From an uncultured Chitinophaga sp. (lineage in GTDB: Bacteria; Bacteroidota; Bacteroidia; Chitinophagales; Chitinophagaceae): 64,000 bases of DNA. Of this stretch, positions 27,367 to 35,767 are shown piece after piece. Below the pieces are notes generated by a model. It was not told where the DNA came from and searched no databases. It saw only the letters and a program-made list of their open reading frames with translations. Numbering within the stretch: position 1 is the stretch's first letter; every line of letters starts with the position of its first letter. Both the position numbers and the translations under genes were made by a program. The stretch lies in the NCBI RefSeq assembly GCF_902168175.1, contig NZ_CABHOU010000059.1, forward strand, positions 1-64,000. The letters are read 5' to 3'.

Positions 27367-28278
27367 TTAGAAGGTATAATTTACCGATGCAGAGAAGTAG
27401 CCGAACAGGCTTTTATCATCGCCTTTAAGTGGCTGAAATACAATGTAAGAAGGGGCGATCGTCAGCTTTTTATACATGTACGAAACACGGAGCGAAACGT
27501 CTACCGCGCGGGGTTCAAATTTTGTATCAAGAATAGTTTCTTCGTCACTTAATCGGTTTATATACCGGCGTATTTGTTTGCTGCGCGTGAGGTACTGACC
27601 CGCTTTGAGATTACTGTAATAGTTAGCCGTGCCCGCGGTGATGGCCATTATCGGGATAATCATCAGGGCATCATGCTCGCAGGTAAGTTCGGGGAAAATA
27701 AAAGTATGCCTTACATCCAGCATCATATTAAAATCACTGCCGGTTATATCACGGTTAAAAAACCGGTTGATCTTTACCGTACGTTTTCCCCATCCATAAT
27801 CCAGTATCAATCCCGGCTCCAGCCACCACTTACGGTAAAGGAAGTACGCAAACATTTCGTTTTGGATAGGCGTAAAGGGCATGTCGCTCGAATCGGCATA
27901 GATATACCGTGTGTAATTGATACCGGTGATGAGCTGCCTGTTTTTCGTGTAGTCGTAGCCTACAGACAGATCGGTTTCAAAAAGCGGCTTTTGCGTGGCG
28001 TTAAACATGTAATAGGTAGCAATGCTCGCGAACGCGCCGGATTTATGATAATAAGAAAGAGAAGGGGAAATGAAAGGTTTTAGCACGATGGGCCTCACCA
28101 CATCTACTTTTTTTCCACCATATGCAGGATTGTTACCATAACTAAGAGACACCATAAACTCACTTTTCTCCTGCGCATTAAGCAAAGAGTCGAGCTGCCG
28201 TTGAATATCGGCCAAACCTTGTGCAGAAACGCGGAAGGTGGTCAGCAGCAATATAAAGACAAGACAGCGGTGTCGCAT
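27367..28278 (-). CDS. Predicted secreted or outer-membrane protein, unknown function
   Basis: The start is set at the ATG at 28278, where a clean signal peptide begins (MRHRCLVFILLLTTFRVSA-Q); the frame extends 48 bp further upstream without improving it. The mature ~285 residues alternate hydrophobic and aromatic strands with turns such as KNRQLITGINYTRYIYAD, and the C-terminus FGYFSASVNYTF resembles a barrel-closing strand. Near the N-terminus, IQRQLDSLLNAQEKSE is likely a short helix. I do not recognise a family. The upstream region holds TTGCTG-rich repeats. Confidence 0.65.
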   Translation of the reverse strand: MRHRCLVFILLLTTFRVSAQGLADIQRQLDSLLNAQEKSEFMVSLSYGNNPAYGGKKVDVVRPIVLKPFISPSLSYYHKSGAFASIATYYMFNATQKPLFETDLSVGYDYTKNRQLITGINYTRYIYADSSDMPFTPIQNEMFAYFLYRKWWLEPGLILDYGWGKRTVKINRFFNRDITGSDFNMMLDVRHTFIFPELTCEHDALMIIPIMAITAGTANYYSNLKAGQYLTRSKQIRRYINRLSDEETILDTKFEPRAVDVSLRVSYMYKKLTIAPSYIVFQPLKGDDKSLFGYFSASVNYTF

Positions 28279-28404
28279 AATGGTGTTTACAGATATGCAA
28301 TATAGCCGTTTAGCCGCAATTAACAAGGAGTGCCGGCCGGGTGCATCGGGATGACCTTTGTTAAGGCACCGTAGCTGCGTCCTGGCTATATCCTTCGAGG
28401 ATCG

Positions 28405-28526
28405 TTGCTGAAACCTTGCTGAAAATCAGGTGTTTGTTGCTGATTTGTTGCTGTGACCCTGCTGAAACGCTGCTAAAAATGCCTGTTTGTTGCTGATTTG
28501 TTGCTGAAACCTTGCTAAAACTCAAG
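28405..28526. repeat. TTGCTG-rich direct repeats, about 2.5 units
   Basis: Units begin TTGCTG(A/T)(A/G)ACC(T/C)TGCT and end TGTTTGTTGCTGATTTG. Unit one is 28405-28447 (43 bp), unit two 28448-28500 (53 bp), and a partial third begins at 28501. The 23-bp end segment recurs at a 53-bp interval. Confidence 0.7.
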
Positions 28527-28606
28527 CTGGATGGCAACATTTAGCCAGGATACAGCAAGGATCCACGAATGATCCTCGTTCTATCGCCCATCAAAGGACC
28601 GGCCGC

Positions 28607-28631
28607 TGAAGGGTGTGACACAACGGCGGCC
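28607..28631 (-). repeat. Dispersed 25-bp repeat, diverged copy
   Basis: The reverse complement starts GGCCGCCGTTGTGTCACACC and ends CTTCA; it matches the copies at 37106 and 51504 at 23 of 25 positions. It is flanked by GCGGCC on both sides, so it can fold. Confidence 0.7.
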
Positions 28632-28658
28632 GATCAGTGAACGGATGCCCGTTCCCTG

Positions 28659-29924
28659 TTATGCTAAATCAATCACGGTAATTTCCGGGAGTATGCCTAC
28701 CCTGCCGGGGTAACCCAGGAAACCGAAGCCCCTGTTTACATAAAGTTTCTGCTGCCCGTCCTGGTAAAGGCCGGCCCATTGTTTATAGAAGTACTGGGAA
28801 GGGCTCCATTTGAATTTCGGGATCTCTATTCCGAACTGCATGCCATGGGTGTGGCCCGACAGCATCAGGTTTACATCCGGGTACTCTTTGCGTACCTGCG
28901 CGTCCCAATGGGAGGGGTCGTGCGACATCAGTATTTTAAAAGGGATGTTTTCGGTACCGGCGTGCGCCTTTGTCATATCGCCGAAGCGGGGGAAACGGGC
29001 GTTGGCGCTCCAGTTTTCGATACCCAGCAGGGCAATCTGTTCGCCATTACGCTCGAACACCGTATGTTCGTTCAACATCAGCTTCCAGCCCATTTGAGCG
29101 TGTATACCTTTGAGTTGTTTCAGGTTATCGGCCTTCATAGCGCTATAGTGGTCGCCATCGAAGTCGGGCCAGGGATAATAGTCGCCATAGTCGTGGTTAC
29201 CCAATACAGAGTAAATGCCCATAGGGGCTGTCAGGCGACTAAACACATCCTGGTACTCCTTCATTTCCATGGCGCGGTCGTTCACCAGGTCGCCGGTAAA
29301 CAAAATCAGGTCGGGCTTTTGGGCCAGTATCATATCTACCCCCTTTTCCACCGCGGCTTTATCCTGGAAACTACCCGAATGGATATCCGAAATTTGCACG
29401 ATGCGCAGTCCCCGGAACGAAGAGGGCAGGTTTTTGAAGTTGAGCTTCAGTTTACGGACGTGGTAATTATATTTATTAGAGAAACCGTAGATAAGCGTAG
29501 CCACCAGTCCGCCCCCTAAAGCCAGACCGGCCTTCGACAAAAACTGTGAACGGGTAATACCCTTGCGAAACCCTTCGGTACCAATATTTTCGGTAGCGGC
29601 CGACCGGAAAAAGCCGGCAATCCAGAGGATGAGCCTGCGAAGATCATCGATAGCCAGGAATAGCACCACGATAAGTTTAGCGAATAATATGGCGATGATG
29701 ATGGTACGCACATAAGTGAGCAACACCGGGCTGGTTTCCGGCAGGAACCGGTAAGTGGCCGCCAGCACTAATATAGTACCCGACACCAGCCAGTAAACAA
29801 GGTTGGCGATAAAGCGCGTGCGCGGTGCGGCACCGGCAAAAGCAGTTCTTACAGCGAAAAACACGTAAATATCAACAATCAGTAAGAAGAACACCATGAA
29901 GAAATAGCCAGATCCGGATCGCAT
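28659..29924 (-). CDS. Membrane-anchored metallophosphoesterase
   Basis: The 421-residue product has four hydrophobic segments in the first ~155 residues and then a calcineurin-like phosphoesterase domain. Metal-binding motifs are all present: QISDIHSG, FTGDLVND, LGNHDYG, MSHDPSH and SGHTHGMQ. This is the YkuE-like membrane group, whose characterised members act on phospholipid-type or UDP-lipid substrates at the membrane; the substrate here is unknown. A perfect -7 element TACCTTTG lies 33 bp before the ATG. The gene is divergent from parA. Confidence 0.88.
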   Translation of the reverse strand: MRSGSGYFFMVFFLLIVDIYVFFAVRTAFAGAAPRTRFIANLVYWLVSGTILVLAATYRFLPETSPVLLTYVRTIIIAILFAKLIVVLFLAIDDLRRLILWIAGFFRSAATENIGTEGFRKGITRSQFLSKAGLALGGGLVATLIYGFSNKYNYHVRKLKLNFKNLPSSFRGLRIVQISDIHSGSFQDKAAVEKGVDMILAQKPDLILFTGDLVNDRAMEMKEYQDVFSRLTAPMGIYSVLGNHDYGDYYPWPDFDGDHYSAMKADNLKQLKGIHAQMGWKLMLNEHTVFERNGEQIALLGIENWSANARFPRFGDMTKAHAGTENIPFKILMSHDPSHWDAQVRKEYPDVNLMLSGHTHGMQFGIEIPKFKWSPSQYFYKQWAGLYQDGQQKLYVNRGFGFLGYPGRVGILPEITVIDLA

Positions 29925-29957
29925 AACAAGTATTATCTATTATATTAATTTAAGTTG

Positions 29958-29965
29958 CAAAGGTA
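29958..29965 (-). promoter_or_regulatory. -7 element TACCTTTG
   Basis: A perfect TAnnTTTG on the minus strand, 33 bp before the phosphoesterase ATG. Confidence 0.55.
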
Positions 29966-30172
29966 CGGCAAGCAAACCTGTTCATTCTGAAGACGATTGC
30001 CCTGCCTGTAAATTGTAAATGGTGGAAAAAATATTAGCCCCTGATAATGAAATACTTGTATCTTTCCCACGTTAAATAAAGGCCCAACTTTAACATTTTT
30101 ACAACCCACAGGCCTTTTATCCTCTGTGAATAAATAAATGTTTTGGCTGCCCTTATTTAAGGGTATTCGTTG

Positions 30173-30180
30173 TAATTTTG
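30173..30180 (+). promoter_or_regulatory. -7 element TAATTTTG upstream of parA
   Basis: A perfect TAnnTTTG on the plus strand, about 75 bp before the parA ATG; no -33 TTG at standard spacing. Confidence 0.5.
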
Positions 30181-30254
30181 CCCGATTAGGTATGTTAAAA
30201 GGCGACAATTACTATAATTTATCCTATTTTAACCTTTGAATTCAGACAAAAACA

Positions 30255-31076
30255 ATGGCAAGAACAATTGCAATAGCCAATCAGAAAGGCGGCGTGGGTA
30301 AAACTACCAGCGCCATTAACCTGGCCAGCAGCCTGGCTGTATTGGAATTTAAAACATTGCTGGTGGATGCGGACCCGCAGGCCAACAGTACTACAGGTCT
30401 TGGTTTTGACCTGCGTAACATTACGCAGAGCCTCTACGACTGTATGGTGAACGATGCGCAGGCGAAAGACGTGATTTTGGAATCGGACACCCCGAACCTG
30501 AAAGTACTGCCTTCACACATCGACCTGGTGGGCGCCGAACTGGAACTGATCAACCACCCGAACAGGGAAAAGGTGATGAAACAGATTATTGACCCGGTTA
30601 AGGACGACTACGATTTTATTATCGTGGACTGCTCTCCTTCCCTTGGTCTGATTACTGTGAACGCCCTGGTTGCTTCCGACTCAGTGATCATCCCCGTTCA
30701 GTGTGAGTTCTTTGCATTGGAAGGTTTAGGTAAGTTATTGAATACTATTAAGATAGTTCAGAGCAGGCTTAACACCGAACTGGAAATCGAAGGTATCTTA
30801 ATGACCATGTACGATGGCCGTTTACGCCTGAGCAACCAGGTGGTAGACGAGGTGAAACAACATTTCGAGGAAAGCGTATTCAACACCATCATTCACCGTA
30901 ATACCAAACTTGGCGAGGCCCCCAGCTTCGGTAAGTCGGTTATTATGTATGATGCGGCCAGCACAGGAGCGATCAACTACCTGAACCTGGCGAAAGAGAT
31001 CCTGCAAAAACACAATTTCACAAAAATAAAATCAGAGGATAAGATCCTGGCTATAAACGATGACCAATCCGAATAA
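30255..31076 (+). CDS. parA: Chromosome-partitioning ATPase ParA/Soj
   Basis: The 273-residue deviant-Walker ATPase segregates chromosomal origins together with ParB. It has KGGVGKTT at 11-18 with the signature first Lys11, DADPQANST near 37-45 and IIVDCSPSLG near 117-126. There is no N-terminal DNA-binding domain, as expected for a chromosomal type Ib ParA. parB overlaps its 3' end by 17 bp, indicating translational coupling. No parS-like palindrome was found in the window. Confidence 0.95.
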   Translation: MARTIAIANQKGGVGKTTSAINLASSLAVLEFKTLLVDADPQANSTTGLGFDLRNITQSLYDCMVNDAQAKDVILESDTPNLKVLPSHIDLVGAELELINHPNREKVMKQIIDPVKDDYDFIIVDCSPSLGLITVNALVASDSVIIPVQCEFFALEGLGKLLNTIKIVQSRLNTELEIEGILMTMYDGRLRLSNQVVDEVKQHFEESVFNTIIHRNTKLGEAPSFGKSVIMYDAASTGAINYLNLAKEILQKHNFTKIKSEDKILAINDDQSE

Positions 31077-31977
31077 GAAAGAGGCGCTAGGTAAAGGTAT
31101 CCGTTCGTTGTTGCAGAACATCGACACAGACCTGAAGCAAACATCCAATGCGTTGGGAGAACAGGTGGTTGCCCAGGCTACCGGTATTGAGCGCATTCCG
31201 CTTGATCAGATCGAGGTAAACCCTAAACAACCGCGCCGCGACTTTGATGAGCAGGCTTTACAGGAGTTAAGCCACTCTATCAAGTTGCATGATATTATTC
31301 AGCCCATCACCGTAGCCAGGGTAGGTAAGAAGTTCCAGCTCATTTCCGGCGAACGCCGTATGCGCGCCAGCAAAATTGCCGGTCTGAAGGACATTCCAGC
31401 CTACATCCGCCAGGTTAACGACCAGGAATTACTGGAACTTGCCCTGCTGGAGAACCTCCAACGCGAAAACCTTAACGCAATTGAAATAGCCCTCAGCTAC
31501 AAACGCCTGATGGACGAGTGTACACTCACCCAGGAAGAAGTAGCCGACCGTATGGGCAAAGAAAGAAGCACCGTTACCAACTATATCCGCCTGCTTAAAC
31601 TGCCACCAGACATCCAGGTTGCGGTACGCAGCGGTAAAATAAGCATGGGTCACGCCCGCGCACTCATTGGCATCGAGAACGTAGAGAAACAACTCTTCAT
31701 TTTCGGTGAAGTAATGAAAGATGGTTTGTCGGTTCGCCAAACCGAAGACCTGGTGCGTAAGGTTACCTATATTGAAAAAGGTAACGTTAAGAAACCAGCT
31801 AAAAGCACCCTCCCCCCTCCTTACCAGAAAATCGAAGATAACCTGGCCACCCACTTTTCTACCAAAGTGAAACTGGACAGGAGTAAGGCAGGGAAAGGCA
31901 GCATTCTCATTGAGTTCTATTCAGATGAAGAACTGGATGCGATCCTTGAAAAAATTGAACTTTACGGTGGAAAATAA
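31060..31977 (+). CDS. parB: Chromosome-partitioning protein ParB
   Basis: The 305-residue CTP-dependent DNA clamp loads at parS sites and spreads along DNA. The N-terminal domain has PKQPRR (55-60) and the CTP-binding GERR (97-100). A helix-turn-helix follows at about 156-180 (TQEEVADRMGKERSTV), and a C-terminal dimerisation region ends IELYGGK. The gene overlaps parA by 17 bp and ends 1 bp before the next gene's GTG, so parA, parB and the DUF5683 gene read as one operon. Confidence 0.95.
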   Translation: MTNPNKKEALGKGIRSLLQNIDTDLKQTSNALGEQVVAQATGIERIPLDQIEVNPKQPRRDFDEQALQELSHSIKLHDIIQPITVARVGKKFQLISGERRMRASKIAGLKDIPAYIRQVNDQELLELALLENLQRENLNAIEIALSYKRLMDECTLTQEEVADRMGKERSTVTNYIRLLKLPPDIQVAVRSGKISMGHARALIGIENVEKQLFIFGEVMKDGLSVRQTEDLVRKVTYIEKGNVKKPAKSTLPPPYQKIEDNLATHFSTKVKLDRSKAGKGSILIEFYSDEELDAILEKIELYGGK

Positions 31978-31978
31978 C

Positions 31979-32689
31979 GTGGGGAAAATAACCTTGTTCT
32001 CCTGCTGTTTCCTGTTACTGGTGATACTGGTAACGGGGCCGGCCGTTTCCCTGCACGCGCAAACGCGCGATACGAGCAGCGCGGCGGCCAGGCAGTTAGC
32101 GCAGGACAGGCTAATCATCACCACTGCCGATTCGGCTAAAACAATGACCGCGGCCGAACAGAAAGACTCCATCGTGATCGATACCAAACACGAACACGAT
32201 CCGCGTAAAGCAGCCTTCTACTCCGCCGTACTGCCCGGCATGGGCCAGATCTACAACCGCGAGTACTGGAAACTGCCGCTGGTATACGGCGCCCTTGGCG
32301 TATCGGCCGGCGTGTTTATCTGGAACATGGATAACTACCGCACCTTCCGCGACGCGTACCGCGTACGTATGGCCAATGCAGACAATCCAAACTTCACCGA
32401 CGAGTGGACACAGAAGAACTACGATGCAGCCGACCTTAAATACCTCCGCGATGCCTACCGCCAATACGTAGATTATTCCGTACTGGTGTTTGTAGCCGCC
32501 TACGCGCTCAACATCGTGGATGCCACCGTGTTCGCGCACCTCAAGCAGTTCGACATGAGCGACGATCTGAGTATGCGCATCAGTCCCAAAGTGTTCGACA
32601 ACCGCGCTTTAGGCCTGAGCATGACGTTCCAGCTGGGAAAACAGAACAAGAAAAAATATAAGCAGTCCCTGTTCGCACTTAGCAAATAG
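31979..32689 (+). CDS. DUF5683 domain membrane protein
   Basis: I choose the GTG at 31979, one base after the parB stop. It gives a 236-residue protein with an ideal signal peptide (VGKITLFSCCFLLLVILVTG..., cleavage near LHA-Q); upstream ATGs at 31910-31937 would force a long overlap with parB and put a polar extension before the signal. The conserved DUF5683 core begins DPRKAAFYSAVLPGMGQIYN, with two hydrophobic segments around LVYGALGVSAGVFIW and VLVFVAAYALNIVDA. This family commonly sits next to parB and dapB in Bacteroidota. Its function is unknown; the conserved neighbourhood hints at a cell-cycle or envelope link, which is inference only. Confidence 0.8.
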   Translation: MGKITLFSCCFLLLVILVTGPAVSLHAQTRDTSSAAARQLAQDRLIITTADSAKTMTAAEQKDSIVIDTKHEHDPRKAAFYSAVLPGMGQIYNREYWKLPLVYGALGVSAGVFIWNMDNYRTFRDAYRVRMANADNPNFTDEWTQKNYDAADLKYLRDAYRQYVDYSVLVFVAAYALNIVDATVFAHLKQFDMSDDLSMRISPKVFDNRALGLSMTFQLGKQNKKKYKQSLFALSK

Positions 32690-32741
32690 GACTGTATCCA
32701 TATCACTCCCCCTTATCTATTCCAACACACAATCAATAGCC

Positions 32742-33458
32742 ATGAAGATAGCACTTATAGGATACGGCAAAATGGGCCAGGCCATCGAACAGATCGCCAT
32801 TGCTAAAGGACATGAAATATCGCACAAAGTAGACCTGAACAGCCAGCACCTGCTGGATAAGGAAAGCCTGCAAACAGCCGATGTAGCCATCGAATTTACT
32901 ACGCCCGAAACGGCAGTAAGCAATATCCTCAAGTGCTTCGATGCTAATGTGCCCGTGGTATGCGGCACCACTGGCTGGCTCGACCACATGCCGGAAGTAA
33001 CAGCCTCGTGCCTCGAAAAACATCAGGCATTTCTGTATGCGAGCAACTTCAGCATCGGTGTAAACATCTTCTTCGAACTGAATAAAAGACTGGCCGAGTT
33101 AATGGGCCCGCATGCCGATTACAACGTGCAGATGGAAGAAATTCACCATACCGCTAAAAGAGATGCACCAAGTGGTACCGCTATCACCCTGGCAGAAGAG
33201 ATCCTCGCCAACAATGCCCGTAAAAAAGGCTGGGTAAATGAGGGTACGCACGCTGCCGACCAGCTGGGCATCGTCAGCAAACGTATCGATCCGGCCCCGG
33301 GTACACACATCATCAACTATACTTCCACAATCGACGATATTACGATCATCCACACCGCTCACAGCCGCCAGGGCTTCGCCGCCGGCGCGGTTACAGCGGC
33401 CGAATGGCTGAAAGATAAAAAAGGCATCTACACCATGAAGGACGTGCTCAACCTCTAA
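32742..33458 (+). CDS. dapB: 4-hydroxy-tetrahydrodipicolinate reductase
   Basis: The 238-residue cytoplasmic enzyme reduces HTPA to tetrahydrodipicolinate in the lysine/meso-diaminopimelate pathway that feeds peptidoglycan. It has the NAD(P)-binding GYGKMGQA at 7-14, CGTTGW in the cofactor region, and the substrate motif HHTAKRDAPSGTA. Like other Bacteroidota members it is shorter than the ~270-residue E. coli enzyme. It lies 52 bp after the DUF5683 gene and probably belongs to the same transcript. No terminator is visible before the next promoter. Confidence 0.95.
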   Translation: MKIALIGYGKMGQAIEQIAIAKGHEISHKVDLNSQHLLDKESLQTADVAIEFTTPETAVSNILKCFDANVPVVCGTTGWLDHMPEVTASCLEKHQAFLYASNFSIGVNIFFELNKRLAELMGPHADYNVQMEEIHHTAKRDAPSGTAITLAEEILANNARKKGWVNEGTHAADQLGIVSKRIDPAPGTHIINYTSTIDDITIIHTAHSRQGFAAGAVTAAEWLKDKKGIYTMKDVLNL

Positions 33459-33487
33459 GCGCGTAATTCCCTGTCTGCCTTTTTCCA

Positions 33488-33521
33488 TATATTTGCATAA
33501 GTGTCCCGTTTGGGAATGCAA
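33488..33521 (+). promoter_or_regulatory. Promoter and inverted repeat upstream of Rrf2 gene
   Basis: A perfect TATATTTG (33488-33495) is overlapped by a nested inverted repeat: TTGCAT (33493-33498) pairs with ATGCAA (33516-33521), and TCCC (33504-33507) with GGGA (33512-33515). Its position over the predicted transcription start fits an autoregulatory operator. Confidence 0.5.
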
Positions 33522-33537
33522 ACAACGCTGTTACATT

Positions 33538-33951
33538 ATGTTATCAAAAAAGACTCAATATGCGTTTCACGCATTGGTTCATTTGGCTGAGAATATGGAT
33601 AAAGGTCCGGTACTGATATCGGAAATCGCTTCTGAAAAGAATATTTCTATCAAATTCCTGGAAAATATCCTCCTGGAGTTGAAGAATGCCGGCATATTGG
33701 GTAGTAAAAAAGGCAAAGGCGGAGGTTATTACCTCCTGAAGCAACCGAAGGAAATTGCGATGGCGCGGATTATCCGCCTGCTCGACGGTCCTATCGCCCT
33801 GCTGCCCTGCGTAAGCCTCAACTATTACGAGCGCTGCGATAACTGTAAGGACGAAGCCGTTTGTGGCCTGCACGATGTGATGAGCCGGGTGAGGGACGCG
33901 AGCCTTAAAATACTGGAAAACAAGACGTTAAAAGATATTATTACAAAATAA
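33538..33951 (+). CDS. Rrf2 family transcriptional regulator
   Basis: Starting at the ATG at 33538 (17 bp after the inverted repeat), the 137-residue product has the Rrf2 winged helix: MLSKKTQYAFHALVHLAE, then ISEIASEKNISIKFLENIL as recognition region and a glycine-rich wing KKGKGGGYYLL. Four cysteines in the PCVSLNYYERCDNCKDEAVC region lie where IscR and NsrR bind an iron-sulfur cluster. Rrf2 proteins include CymR, which controls cysteine and sulfur genes, and IscR. As the next genes are cysH-cysD-cysN, control of sulfate assimilation in response to iron-sulfur or cysteine state is the likely role, by inference. A terminator separates it from cysH. Confidence 0.88.
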   Translation: MLSKKTQYAFHALVHLAENMDKGPVLISEIASEKNISIKFLENILLELKNAGILGSKKGKGGGYYLLKQPKEIAMARIIRLLDGPIALLPCVSLNYYERCDNCKDEAVCGLHDVMSRVRDASLKILENKTLKDIITK

Positions 33952-33973
33952 CCGCTCCCCGGGGAGTACCAGG

Positions 33974-34002
33974 AAGGAGAAGCAGCCGCTTCTCCTTTTT
34001 TT
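33974..34002 (+). terminator. Terminator after Rrf2 gene
   Basis: AAGGAGAAGC pairs with GCTTCTCCTT over a 4-nt loop, followed by a T tract, 22 bp past the stop. Confidence 0.9.
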
Positions 34003-34044
34003 ATGCCCAGTAAAACTTAGTCTATCTTTTATATAGGATTTATG

Positions 34045-34052
34045 TATTTTTG
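34045..34052 (+). promoter_or_regulatory. -7 element TATTTTTG of cysH operon
   Basis: A perfect TAnnTTTG 23 nt before the cysH ATG, downstream of the Rrf2 terminator, so cysHDN has its own promoter. Confidence 0.55.
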
Positions 34053-34075
34053 CAGTCAAGGTTTAAGGAAGTTAC

Positions 34076-34810
34076 ATGGAAGAGATCAAGAAGATGCTGG
34101 CCCAGACTGAAGATATTGCATCGGGCCTGAGATTGCTGACGGAAGAGTTTCCCGGGAAAGTGGCTTTTTCCACTTCGTTCGGGCAGGAAGACCAGGTTAT
34201 TGCGGACATCATTTGGCGCAATGACTTGCCTATCAGGGTTTTTAGCCTTGATACGGGACGGTTGTTCCAGGAAACATACGACCTGATGGATCTCACGAAA
34301 GCCAGGTACAAGAAGGACATAGAGATCTTTTTCCCCGAAACCGCAGACGTGGAGCGTATGGTACGCGAAAAAGGGATGAACAGTTTTTACGATTCGGTGG
34401 AAAACCGGAAAGAGTGCTGTTTCATCCGTAAGGTGGTACCACTTAACAGGGCGCTCGAAGGTGTGAAAGTATGGATAACCGGCCTGCGGGCGGAGCAATC
34501 CGACAACAGGCAGGGTATGGAAGCCCTGGAGCTGGATGAAAGCAGGCAGCTTTTAAAATACAATCCCCTTATAGAATGGTCGTACAGCGACGTACTTGCC
34601 CATCTCGAAAAATTCAATGTGCCTTACAACAGGCTGCACGATAAAGGTTTTATCAGCATTGGCTGCGCACCATGTACCAGGGCGATAGAACCAGGCGAAC
34701 ACCCACGGGCCGGCAGATGGTGGTGGGAAGCGTCTAAAAAAGAGTGCGGACTGCATAGTCACTCCAATACGCAAGAGCAGATCATACAAACACCCGCGGG
34801 CTCCAGGTAA
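34076..34810 (+). CDS. cysH: Adenylyl-sulfate (APS) reductase, CysH family
   Basis: The 244-residue cytoplasmic enzyme reduces activated sulfate to sulfite using thioredoxin. The nucleotide-binding region is FSTSFGQEDQ (31-40), and the catalytic Cys224 lies in KKECGLH near the C-terminus. Cys114-Cys115 and Cys197-x-x-Cys200 (GCAPC) form the CC...CxxC signature that binds a [4Fe-4S] cluster and marks APS-specific reductases rather than the PAPS-specific E. coli type. This fits the absence of a CysC kinase next to or fused with CysN here. It starts the cysH-cysD-cysN operon; 30 bp separate it from cysD. Confidence 0.93.
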   Translation: MEEIKKMLAQTEDIASGLRLLTEEFPGKVAFSTSFGQEDQVIADIIWRNDLPIRVFSLDTGRLFQETYDLMDLTKARYKKDIEIFFPETADVERMVREKGMNSFYDSVENRKECCFIRKVVPLNRALEGVKVWITGLRAEQSDNRQGMEALELDESRQLLKYNPLIEWSYSDVLAHLEKFNVPYNRLHDKGFISIGCAPCTRAIEPGEHPRAGRWWWEASKKECGLHSHSNTQEQIIQTPAGSR

Positions 34811-34840
34811 GCTACGCGGCACGGTAACTAAACTATCGAT

Positions 34841-35746
34841 ATGAACAGTATTCAATGGCAATTTCCACGGGCGCTGGAAGATGAAGCGATCTACATTCTA
34901 AGAGAAACCGCCGCCCAGTTTGAGCGTCCGGCTATTTTGTTTTCAGGTGGTAAAGATTCTATTACCATTGTGCGTTTAGCGCAAAAAGCATTTTATCCGG
35001 GTAAAATCCCCTTCCCTCTTTTACATATCGATACCGGTCATAACTTCCCGGAAACTATCCAGTTTCGCGACTGGCTGGTTGAAAAACTGGGGCTGGAACT
35101 GATCGTCCGTAATGTACAGGACAGCATTAACCAGGGCAAAGTGAAGGAAGAATCAGGTAAATACGCCAGCCGTAACGCCCTGCAAACCGTTACCCTGCTC
35201 GATGCCATTGAGGAACTGAAGTTCGACGCCTGCATAGGCGGCGCCCGCAGAGACGAAGAAAAGGCCCGCGCCAAAGAACGCATCTTCTCCGTTCGCGACG
35301 AATTCGGCCAGTGGAACGCTAAGATCCAACGCCCCGAGCTGTTCGATATGCTGAACGGTAAAATCAATATCGGCGAAAACGTACGCGTGTTCCCCATCTC
35401 TAACTGGACGGAACTGGACGTTTGGAACTACATCCGTGAAGAAAAACTTGAAATACCCACCATCTACTTCTCCCACGAAAGAGAGATCATCGAGCGCGAT
35501 GGCATGTACTGGCCATTCTCTCCCTATCTCAACACCACCGAAGAAGAAAAGCCTTTCCGCTCTAAAGTGCGTTTCCGCACCGTAGGCGACATGACCTGCA
35601 CCGCCGCCGTACTGTCTGAAGCCGACCAGCTTGAAGACATTATTGCCGAGATCATGGAAGCGAAGATTTCCGAAAGAGGTGCCAGGATCGACGATAAACG
35701 CTCCGAAGCAGCCATGGAAAAACGCAAACAGGCAGGTTATTTTTAA
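34841..35746 (+). CDS. cysD: Sulfate adenylyltransferase subunit 2
   Basis: The 301-residue catalytic subunit of ATP sulfurylase forms APS from ATP and sulfate. It has the PP-loop ATP-binding motif FSGGKDS near residue 34, LLHIDTGHNFPE near 65 and the conserved GGARRDEEKARAKER segment. Length matches the family. It lies between cysH and cysN and works as a CysDN heterodimer driven by CysN GTP hydrolysis. Spacing to cysN is 21 bp. Confidence 0.97.
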   Translation: MNSIQWQFPRALEDEAIYILRETAAQFERPAILFSGGKDSITIVRLAQKAFYPGKIPFPLLHIDTGHNFPETIQFRDWLVEKLGLELIVRNVQDSINQGKVKEESGKYASRNALQTVTLLDAIEELKFDACIGGARRDEEKARAKERIFSVRDEFGQWNAKIQRPELFDMLNGKINIGENVRVFPISNWTELDVWNYIREEKLEIPTIYFSHEREIIERDGMYWPFSPYLNTTEEEKPFRSKVRFRTVGDMTCTAAVLSEADQLEDIIAEIMEAKISERGARIDDKRSEAAMEKRKQAGYF

Positions 35747-35767
35747 TTCATTTCTCAAATTCAGATC

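Larger units (their letters stand above)
28279..28658. other. 380-bp intergenic gap with short repeats
   Basis: No ORF is supported. It contains the TTGCTG repeat array (28405-28526), GGATC-rich segments around 28398 and 28559-28576, and one diverged copy of the dispersed 25-bp repeat (28607-28631). Confidence 0.65.
29925..30254. other. Divergent promoter region, phosphoesterase/parA
   Basis: 330 bp holding a minus-strand -7 element at 29958 and a plus-strand -7 element at 30173. A short minus-strand frame here overlaps both and is not supported. No other structure seen. Confidence 0.6.

Noticed and set aside
29945..30208. An 87-codon minus-strand frame in the phosphoesterase-parA gap
   Set aside because: It overlaps both divergent -7 elements and has no recognisable features.
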